A stretch of 5,403 nucleotides of DNA from Campylobacteraceae bacterium (GTDB lineage Bacteria; Campylobacterota; Campylobacteria; Campylobacterales; Sulfurovaceae), in NCBI GenBank assembly GCA_026985655.1, contig JALSQB010000234.1, positions 1 to 5,403 on the forward strand, read 5' to 3'. Numbering within the stretch: the stretch's first letter is position 1; each line of letters starts with the position of its first letter. Made by a program: the position numbers and the translations under genes. This document shows positions 1 to 4,991 of this stretch, piece by piece. Below the pieces are notes generated by a model. That model ran no database searches and was not told the origin of the DNA. It saw nothing but the letters and a program-made list of their open reading frames with translations.

Positions 1-14
1 TTTTCATCATTCAT
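1..14 (-). CDS. Possible 5' end of a divergent gene (partial)
   Basis: On the minus strand an ATG lies at 14-12, and the frame reads Met-Asn-Asp-Glu before leaving the window. What supports a real start is the order of signals upstream: a GGAGT ribosome site at 27-23, 8 nt before the ATG, and an extended -10 box at 52-44. An alternative start is the ATG at 10-8 in another frame (Met-Met-Lys). Only four codons are visible, so no product can be proposed and the gene itself is an inference. Confidence 0.3.
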
Positions 15-22
15 ATTATAGT

Positions 23-27
23 ACTCC
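23..27 (-). promoter_or_regulatory. Ribosome binding site of the possible divergent gene
   Basis: The plus strand reads ACTCC, so the minus strand reads GGAGT, a good match to the anti-Shine-Dalgarno complement. It sits 8 nt before the minus-strand ATG at 14-12. It is the main reason to prefer that ATG over the one at 10-8. Confidence 0.35.
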
Positions 28-43
28 ATCAGTAATTTAGAGA

Positions 44-52
44 ATTATAACA
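44..52 (-). promoter_or_regulatory. Extended -10 promoter, leftward
   Basis: The minus strand reads TGTTATAAT: a perfect TATAAT with a TGn extension directly upstream. The same nine bases occur in front of the lipoprotein gene at 4961-4969. No clear -35 hexamer is seen, which is usual for sigma-70 promoters of Campylobacterota. The predicted transcript would start near 37 and meet the ribosome site at 27-23. Chance TATAAT boxes are common in AT-rich DNA; the TGn extension and the ordered downstream signals raise the odds. Confidence 0.4.
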
Positions 53-105
53 AAATTAGTTAGATAAGTAAGTATTATTTTAATAGTAGATTTAATTTTT
101 TTACA

Positions 106-111
106 TATAAT
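106..111 (+). promoter_or_regulatory. Probable -10 box for the cytochrome-led operon
   Basis: A perfect TATAAT lies 31 nt upstream of the ATG at 143, just after a run of seven T (96-102). It lacks the TGn extension and there is no convincing -35 element about 17 nt upstream. It is the best candidate promoter for the six-gene run 143-4909, since no later gap in that run exceeds 27 nt. Together with the minus-strand box at 44-52 it makes bases 1-142 a likely divergent control region. I saw no operator palindrome I could name. Confidence 0.4.
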
Positions 112-142
112 ATCTAATTAATTTATAAAAAGGATTCATTTT

Positions 143-469
143 ATGACAACGATTTACAAATACATACTTTTATTAAGTACTATTTCTCTTATTTCAGCTT
201 GTACAGGAGACAAAACACCAAGTAAGCATAGCGAGGGAACACCTTTGAGTGAAAAAATCTCTGAAGGTAAAGAATTGGCTTCTCAATCTTGTACTAAGTG
301 CCATGACAGTTCAGTCTATACAAAAAAAGACCGAAAAATCAAAACACTTTCATCATTAACTGCTAGAGTAAAAAAATGTAATGTTAATACAGGTGCAGGA
401 CTTGATGAAGAAGAGTTGGCTGACTTAACACTGTTTCTTAATACTTCATACTACAAGTTCCAAAAGTAG
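143..469 (+). CDS. Small monoheme c-type cytochrome lipoprotein
   Basis: This 108-residue protein is an exported electron carrier. Residues 1-19 form a lipoprotein signal peptide with a lipobox (I17-S18-A19-C20), so mature protein should be anchored on the periplasmic side of a membrane through C20. A single heme c site, C50-T-K-C53-H54, gives covalent heme attachment with H54 as proximal ligand. The rest (R64-K-I-K, C79, an acidic helix near residues 88-99 and a terminal YYKF) resembles small cytochromes related to the sphaeroides heme protein group; that is recall, not a search. There is no methionine after the start codon, so the usual Met sixth ligand is absent. The start is supported by AAGGA at 130-134, 8 nt before ATG. 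The acyltransferase gene follows after 15 nt. The redox partner cannot be told from the sequence. Confidence 0.85.
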   Translation: MTTIYKYILLLSTISLISACTGDKTPSKHSEGTPLSEKISEGKELASQSCTKCHDSSVYTKKDRKIKTLSSLTARVKKCNVNTGAGLDEEELADLTLFLNTSYYKFQK

Positions 470-484
470 AATAGTCCCTATTTA

Positions 485-1342
485 ATGTGGATTAAACAAC
501 GAGGAAATCAACTCGGCTACAAAGCCATTTTAACGATTTATAAACTCATCGGATATAAAGGAACTAAGCCAATTATTTGGCTGGTTTCTTTGTTTTATGC
601 TCTTTTTACAAAACATGAACGAGAAGCGATAAAAGACTACTACAAACGGGTTGGGGTAAAGTATGGTTTTTTCTACTATGTTTCACATATTAACCAATTT
701 TCTCTCTCTTTATTTGACCGTTTTGTAACAAAAATTGACCCTGACTCTTTTGAAATTGAACGCATTAATTTAAATGAATTTTTGAACGATAAAAACAGAG
801 TTTTAGCCCTTTCACATGTTGGTAATTGGGCAAATACTTTTGTGGCATTTAAATATGAAAATCGCACCATTCATATTACGGCGAACGAACAATTAAAAGC
901 CTCTATTGCTACTTATGAAAAATCCTTAAAGCATCAACAAAGTACTAATATTAAGGTTATAAACCTAGAAGAGGGACTTAAAGCAAGTGTTCAGATGGTG
1001 CAAGCCTTAAAAGCAGGAGATGACCTTGCTATTATGGTAGATAGACTTATTGACCCTAATAAATTTGTAGAGGTGAATTTTTTAAATAGCCCTACAAAAT
1101 TTAACAAAAATCCTTTTGAGATTGCTTATAATCGTGGGGTCAATATGATGGGTGTGACGGTTATTCGCTCTGGTGATAAAAAATATAAAGTGATATTCTC
1201 CGACCCCATCAGTGTAGATAAATCAATAAAACGTGAGGAAGCAGTTGCTATAATGGCAACTCAATATGCCAAATATTTAGAAGGTATTTTAAAAAAATAC
1301 CCTAAACAGTGGTTCAATTTTTATAAATTTTGGGAGTGTTAA
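485..1342 (+). CDS. LpxL-like (LABLP family) acyltransferase, aryl-polyene-cluster type
   Basis: A 285-residue membrane-associated acyltransferase of the lipid A/lysophospholipid family. A hydrophobic segment at about 28-42 is probably a membrane anchor. The catalytic block is SHVGNW (H111 to W115), and a second block runs from DLAIMVDR (D186-R187) through FLNSPTKFNKNP (199-210). The C-terminal YPKQWFNFYKFW (272-283) and the N-terminal WIKQRGNQLGYK resemble the acyltransferases of aryl polyene and flexirubin clusters more than housekeeping LpxL or LpxM; this is recall of family patterns. Family members carry an HX4D/E motif, but here the acidic position is Ala116, so normal activity is uncertain. 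Its stop overlaps the start of the lyase gene by one base, which suggests coupled translation. No good ribosome site precedes its ATG; the start is bounded by an in-frame stop at 467-469, so no longer form is possible with another ATG. Confidence 0.8.
   Translation: MWIKQRGNQLGYKAILTIYKLIGYKGTKPIIWLVSLFYALFTKHEREAIKDYYKRVGVKYGFFYYVSHINQFSLSLFDRFVTKIDPDSFEIERINLNEFLNDKNRVLALSHVGNWANTFVAFKYENRTIHITANEQLKASIATYEKSLKHQQSTNIKVINLEEGLKASVQMVQALKAGDDLAIMVDRLIDPNKFVEVNFLNSPTKFNKNPFEIAYNRGVNMMGVTVIRSGDKKYKVIFSDPISVDKSIKREEAVAIMATQYAKYLEGILKKYPKQWFNFYKFWEC
1332..1336 (+). promoter_or_regulatory. Ribosome binding site that fixes the lyase start
   Basis: GGGAG lies 5 nt before the ATG at 1342. An in-frame TTG at 1330 could open the frame four codons earlier, but it lies just ahead of this site and has no site of its own. 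The ATG at 1342 is therefore preferred. The site is inside the last codons of the acyltransferase gene. Confidence 0.7.
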
Positions 1343-2862
1343 TGAAAGTAAATGTAACAGGTGAGCATATCGCCTTAGATGAGATTGCTAATGCAAATGG
1401 GGTTGAGCTATCGGCAACAAAAGAGTTTCAAGCCAAAGTGAACAAAGCACATGATTTTTTAGTTGGTGAGATTAAAAGTGGTAAACCAATTTACGGTGTG
1501 ACCACAGGTTATGGAGAGTCTGGTAAAAACTATTTGCTTTATGATGAAGCCAAAATATTACAAGTCAATCTTTTTAGATTTCACGGTTGTGGTGTGGGTC
1601 GAAATCTAAGTGAAGAAGAGTCTTTTTACATGACACTCATTCGCATGATTAGCCTCTCAAAAGGATACTCTGGAATTTCATATAATCTTCTAAAACGTTT
1701 AGAACTTATGGTCAATGAACGTATTTTACCTGTTGTTCCAGAACAAGGGAGCGTGGGAGCAAGTGGTGATTTAACGCCACTTTCATACCTAGCAGCAGCC
1801 ATTGCAGGAGAGCGTGAAGTTTTCTATAAAGGTGAGATTAGACGAACGGAAGAGGTTTACAAAGCGTTAAATATTGAACCGTATGTTATGCAACCTAAAG
1901 AGACTTTAGCCATCATGAACGGAACAGCAACTATGTCGGCGATTGCCACCCATAGCATGAAACGTTTTGAGACTTTTATGGGGGCATATACCAGCTTTAT
2001 TGCAGGTGTTTTTGAACTCCTTAATGCTGATGATACCCCACTTCAACCACTTGTACATGAGGTAAAACCTTTTGAGGGGCAAATCTCTATTGCCAAAGAG
2101 ATTTTGGCAAAAATAGAGGGAACAAAACTTACCCATTCAAGAGAAGAACGTTATGATGACTTCTTTAACGAAGACTCTTTAAACATTCAAGACCGTTACT
2201 CAATTCGTTGTACCCCACAAGTTCTTGGCGTTGTTATGGACAATCTTACGCTGTCTAAAAAATGGGTAGAGACTGAAATCAATGCTGTTAATGACAATCC
2301 AGTTATTGACGGTGAAAACGAAAAAATCTACACCACAGGAAACTTCTACGGTGGCTATGTGGCTCACGCTATGGACACTCTTAGAATTTCAGTTGCCAAT
2401 GTCGCTGACTTGTTAGACAAACAGTTTGCCATCTTAGTCGATCACAAATACAACCGTGGCTTAGGTGAAAACTTAAAACTTAGTGACAAAAACTATTTCC
2501 ACGGTTTTAAAGCGATGCAAATTACCCTTAGTTCACTTTCAGCAGATGTGATGATGAACATCACCCCAGCCTCTGTTTTTTCTCGTCCAACCGAGTCGAT
2601 GAACCAAGACAAAGTAAGCATGGGAACAACAGCTGCCATTCACTTTAAAAACCAACTACCAAACCTAGAAAATATGTTGGCTATTGCTATGATGGGACTG
2701 GCTCAAGCCGTAGATATTAGAGAGAAAAAAGGCATTTCACCTCATCTTGAAAAAGTCTATAATGTACTTCGTGAAGAAGTAGAGCCTTTAGTAGAAGACA
2801 GACGTATGGATTTTGATATTGCTAAAGTTGTAGCATTAATTCAGTCGGGGAGATTGGGGTAA
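1342..2862 (+). CDS. MIO-type aromatic amino acid ammonia-lyase (HAL/PAL/TAL family)
   Basis: A 506-residue lyase, the usual length for this family. It removes ammonia from an aromatic L-amino acid to give the trans-2-enoate (coumarate, cinnamate or urocanate) using the self-formed MIO cofactor. The MIO triad A140-S141-G142 sits in GSVGASGDLTPLSYLA. Other active-site landmarks are Y51 in the mobile YGVTTGYG loop, N193 in PKETLAIMNGT, Q283 and Y286 to R289 in QDRYSIR, F335 in NFYGG, and E418 before NQDKVSMGT. The selectivity pair is F80-H81 in NLFRFHGCGVG. This wording, with PKETLAIMNGT and VFSRPTESMNQDKVSMGT, resembles lyases of aryl polyene clusters rather than HutH of histidine breakdown, and no other hut gene is near. 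Most likely it makes an aryl starter acid from tyrosine or phenylalanine (inference). It overlaps the upstream acyltransferase stop by 1 nt and abuts rpe. Codon use changes in the second half. Confidence 0.88.
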   Translation: MKVNVTGEHIALDEIANANGVELSATKEFQAKVNKAHDFLVGEIKSGKPIYGVTTGYGESGKNYLLYDEAKILQVNLFRFHGCGVGRNLSEEESFYMTLIRMISLSKGYSGISYNLLKRLELMVNERILPVVPEQGSVGASGDLTPLSYLAAAIAGEREVFYKGEIRRTEEVYKALNIEPYVMQPKETLAIMNGTATMSAIATHSMKRFETFMGAYTSFIAGVFELLNADDTPLQPLVHEVKPFEGQISIAKEILAKIEGTKLTHSREERYDDFFNEDSLNIQDRYSIRCTPQVLGVVMDNLTLSKKWVETEINAVNDNPVIDGENEKIYTTGNFYGGYVAHAMDTLRISVANVADLLDKQFAILVDHKYNRGLGENLKLSDKNYFHGFKAMQITLSSLSADVMMNITPASVFSRPTESMNQDKVSMGTTAAIHFKNQLPNLENMLAIAMMGLAQAVDIREKKGISPHLEKVYNVLREEVEPLVEDRRMDFDIAKVVALIQSGRLG

Positions 2863-3507
2863 ATGTTAGTAGCACCGAGTATTCTCTCAGCAGATTTTGG
2901 AAACTTAGCTCGTGATGTAGAGGCAATTTGTGAAGCAGGGTGTGATTTGGTTCATGTCGATGTGATGGACGGACATTTTGTTCCTAACTTAACCATCGGA
3001 CCTGTGGTTGTTTCAGCTGTGGCAAAAGTGGCAAGCAAACCCTTGGACATACATTTGATGGTGGAAAATAATACTTTTTTTGTGAATCTCTTTGCTCCTT
3101 TAAAGCCAAAATTTATTTCGTTTCATATTGAAGAGGAGAAGCACCCTCATCGTTTGGTACAACATATTCGCTCATTGGGCATACAGCCAGCCATTACACT
3201 CAATCCTCATACGCCACCTGAAAGTGTTGAATTTTTATTGGCTGATGTTGATATGGTTTTGCTTATGTCGGTAAACCCTGGTTTTGGTGGGCAGAAATTT
3301 ATTCCTTCGGTACTTGAACGTGCGAAACGCTTAAAAACATTGATTGAGAAACACAATCCAAACTGTCTTATAGAGGTCGATGGTGGGGTTAGTGAGCAAA
3401 ATATTGAAGCTTTAAAAGAGGCAGGTGTGAACGTAGTAGTCGCAGGGTCGTATGTTTTTGGAAATAAAGAGGGTTATAAGCACGCTATAGATTCATTAAA
3501 GATATAA
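2863..3507 (+). CDS. rpe: Ribulose-phosphate 3-epimerase
   Basis: A cytoplasmic TIM-barrel enzyme of 214 residues, normal for the family, that interconverts D-ribulose 5-phosphate and D-xylulose 5-phosphate in the pentose phosphate pathway. The signature blocks are intact: APSILSADF (4-12), HVDVMDGHFVPN (31-42), DIHLMVE (62-68), MSVNPGFGGQKF (135-146), EVDGGV (171-176) and the phosphate-binding AGSYVFG (194-200). The metal and catalytic residues expected from the family are present: H31, D33, H64 and D173. The ATG follows the lyase stop directly (TAAATG), with GGGGAG at 2847-2852 as a likely ribosome site inside the lyase gene, so translation is probably coupled. trpF and the dnaQ-like exonuclease gene follow. 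As I recall, rpe lies next to the exonuclease in other Campylobacterota, so this is probably the old core of the operon. Confidence 0.96.
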   Translation: MLVAPSILSADFGNLARDVEAICEAGCDLVHVDVMDGHFVPNLTIGPVVVSAVAKVASKPLDIHLMVENNTFFVNLFAPLKPKFISFHIEEEKHPHRLVQHIRSLGIQPAITLNPHTPPESVEFLLADVDMVLLMSVNPGFGGQKFIPSVLERAKRLKTLIEKHNPNCLIEVDGGVSEQNIEALKEAGVNVVVAGSYVFGNKEGYKHAIDSLKI

Positions 3508-3520
3508 TTTTCTTTTACTT

Positions 3521-3527
3521 GAGGGAG
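3521..3527 (+). promoter_or_regulatory. Strong ribosome binding site for trpF
   Basis: GAGGGAG lies 7 nt before the trpF ATG, inside the only real gap (27 nt) between rpe and the downstream genes. It is the strongest ribosome site in the window and suggests trpF is translated on its own rather than by coupling to rpe. Confidence 0.65.
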
Positions 3528-3534
3528 TATTAGA

Positions 3535-4125
3535 ATGCGTGTTAAAATATGTGGAATTACCAATTTACAAGATGCTTTGCAGGCAATTGAAGCAGGAGCA
3601 GATGCTTTGGGATTTGTCTTTTATCGTGAATCTCCACGATACATTACCCCAGCTGATGCAAAAAAGATTATTGAAAAGTTGCCTCCGTTTATTGGTAGAG
3701 TAGGCTTATTTGTCAATGAGGGTGTTGATACAATTGATACCATTTCAAGTTATTGTGACTTGACTTTGTGTCAAATTCATTTTGAAGTAGATGAAGAGGC
3801 ATTAGATATGATTGGCTCAAAAGCGATGCCTGTTATTCGTGCCAAAGAAGCTAAAGATATTTTACAATATGAAAACAGATACCGTTTGGTAGATGTCTAT
3901 TGTGAAAGTTATGGTGGGTCAGGAAAACGGTTAAATTTAGAGTGGTTTGAGGGCATTGATTGTTCGAAAATTATTTTAGCAGGAGGATTAACACCTGATA
4001 CCCTGCATGAGTTAAAAAAGTATAACTTTTATGGGGTCGATGTGAGTTCGGGTGTTGAACGCATAAAAGGTAGAAAAGATTATGAAAAGGTAAATAAATT
4101 TATAGCCAATGCAAAAAGTATATGA
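3535..4125 (+). CDS. trpF: Phosphoribosylanthranilate isomerase
   Basis: A 196-residue cytoplasmic TIM-barrel enzyme, close to the usual length for a stand-alone TrpF. It carries out the Amadori rearrangement of N-(5-phosphoribosyl)anthranilate to CdRP in tryptophan synthesis. Visible signatures are KICGIT (4-9) with catalytic C6, ALGFVFYRESPRYI (24-37), VGLFVN (56-61), the catalytic acid D120 in LVDVY, GGSGKR (127-132), ILAGGLTPDTL (147-157) and the phosphate-binding VDVSSGVE (168-175). Two positions depart from the common pattern: QIHF (80-83) where QLHG is usual, and KGRKD (178-182) where PGxKD is usual. Neither removes a catalytic residue. No other trp gene is in the window, so the pathway genes are dispersed. 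The end overlaps the next gene by 17 nt. Confidence 0.95.
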   Translation: MRVKICGITNLQDALQAIEAGADALGFVFYRESPRYITPADAKKIIEKLPPFIGRVGLFVNEGVDTIDTISSYCDLTLCQIHFEVDEEALDMIGSKAMPVIRAKEAKDILQYENRYRLVDVYCESYGGSGKRLNLEWFEGIDCSKIILAGGLTPDTLHELKKYNFYGVDVSSGVERIKGRKDYEKVNKFIANAKSI

Positions 4126-4909
4126 AGCATTAACCTCAGCATTTAGACGTAATAATGGGTATCTATCAGTTGCATCGTATGAACGTATTGTTCAAAAAAA
4201 CAGTACTTTTTTAGAAGATGTTGATACCCTTTTTTTACTACTTCAAGCTTCAGGTTATCCGATTGTTCAGAGTGAAGGAAAGTATAAACTACAAACTTTT
4301 TTTACTGCCTATACTGAACAAAAATATTGTGTGATAGACCTTGAAACCAATGGCTCTAAACCAGAAACAGCACAGGTGATTGAGGTGGGTGCCGTGATGT
4401 TTCAAAATGGCAAAGTAATTGACCGTTTTGAGAGCTTTGTTGCGTGTACTTTCTTACCCGAATATATTTCTAAAATTACAGGAATTTTACCTGAAGATTT
4501 ACTTGATGCACCCTCTCAACTAGAGGTTTTTAGTAAATTGCGAATTTTTATGGAAGATGCCATTTTTGTTGCCCATAATGTCAATTTTGATTATGGCTTT
4601 TTAAACCACTCCTTTGAGCGTTTTGGATTGGGCAATATTGGTAATCAACAGCTTTGTTCAATTGACCTTGCAAGAAGAACCATTGAGAGTGAACGCTATG
4701 GTTTAGCTTATTTAAGTGAAACTTTAGATTTGGGAGTTCATACTCAACACAGAGCCTTCTCTGATGCTTTAGTCACTTCAAATTTACTTAAATTGAGTTT
4801 TAAAAATTTACCTAAGTATGTTCAAGTTTCTGATGACCTTTTACGCTTTTCAACATCAAGCAGAAAAGATAGAACCTTGATTAATTTGGAGAACAAGCAT
4901 AAAACATAA
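4109..4909 (+). CDS. dnaQ: DnaQ-family 3'-5' exonuclease (DEDDh) with N-terminal extension
   Basis: A 266-residue protein whose C-terminal part (about 72-232) is a DEDDh exonuclease: Exo I V-I-D77-L-E79-T with a following IEVGAV, Exo II VAHNVNFDYGFL with D161, and Exo III H214-R-A-F-S-D219. All four acidic residues and the histidine are present, so it should degrade DNA or RNA 3' ends with two metal ions. It may be the proofreading epsilon subunit of DNA polymerase III or a related repair nuclease; the symbol is given for the family and the role is not proven. Residues 1-70 are not part of the exonuclease fold and look like a small winged helix. The start overlaps trpF by 17 nt. The upstream AAGG at 4087-4090 is too distant to be a convincing ribosome site, so coupling to trpF translation is likely. 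Confidence 0.85.
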   Translation: MQKVYEALTSAFRRNNGYLSVASYERIVQKNSTFLEDVDTLFLLLQASGYPIVQSEGKYKLQTFFTAYTEQKYCVIDLETNGSKPETAQVIEVGAVMFQNGKVIDRFESFVACTFLPEYISKITGILPEDLLDAPSQLEVFSKLRIFMEDAIFVAHNVNFDYGFLNHSFERFGLGNIGNQQLCSIDLARRTIESERYGLAYLSETLDLGVHTQHRAFSDALVTSNLLKLSFKNLPKYVQVSDDLLRFSTSSRKDRTLINLENKHKT

Positions 4910-4960
4910 CAGTAAAAATTTAAATAACCATAAAATTTAATATTTATAATACCAATAGGT

Positions 4961-4969
4961 TGTTATAAT
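4961..4969 (+). promoter_or_regulatory. Extended -10 promoter for the lipoprotein gene
   Basis: TGTTATAAT is a perfect TATAAT with TGn, ending 22 nt before the ATG at 4992. A second plain TATAAT is at 4945-4950, and the DNA from 4910 to 4950 is very AT-rich with two AAATTTAA copies, which could act as an upstream element. No -35 hexamer is clear. The 82-nt gap (4910-4991) holds no terminator I can see, so some read-through from the exonuclease gene is possible. Confidence 0.55.
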
Positions 4970-4981
4970 AAGAAAAACTAA

Positions 4982-4987
4982 AAGGGA
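4982..4987 (+). promoter_or_regulatory. Ribosome binding site of the lipoprotein gene
   Basis: AAGGGA lies 4 nt before the ATG at 4992, a close but workable spacing. It supports that ATG, which also gives a well-formed signal peptide. Confidence 0.5.
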
Positions 4988-4991
4988 ATTT

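Noticed and set aside
676..870. Antisense open frame within the acyltransferase gene
   Set aside because: It is fully covered by a well-supported gene, has no ribosome site of note and its translation shows no recognisable pattern.
1283..1301. Perfect 8-bp inverted repeat GGTATTTT/AAAATACC with a 3-nt loop
   Set aside because: It is AT-rich, lies inside the acyltransferase coding sequence and has no following T run; it is probably a by-product of Lys and Ile codons, so I do not call a terminator.
1330..1341. In-frame TTG that would add four residues to the lyase N-terminus
   Set aside because: The GGGAG ribosome site at 1332-1336 falls after the TTG and is correctly spaced for the ATG at 1342; the added residues match nothing typical of the family.
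1906..2136. Antisense open frame within the lyase gene
   Set aside because: It lies across conserved catalytic coding sequence on the other strand and has no protein-like features of its own.
1342..2862. Histidine ammonia-lyase hutH of a histidine utilisation operon
   Set aside because: No hutU, hutI, hutG or hutC gene is nearby, the selectivity pair is Phe-His rather than Ser-His, and the sequence style fits pigment-cluster lyases. Activity on histidine is not excluded.
4910..4960. Terminator after the exonuclease gene
   Set aside because: Only short AAATTT-type repeats are present, with no GC-bearing stem followed by T residues.
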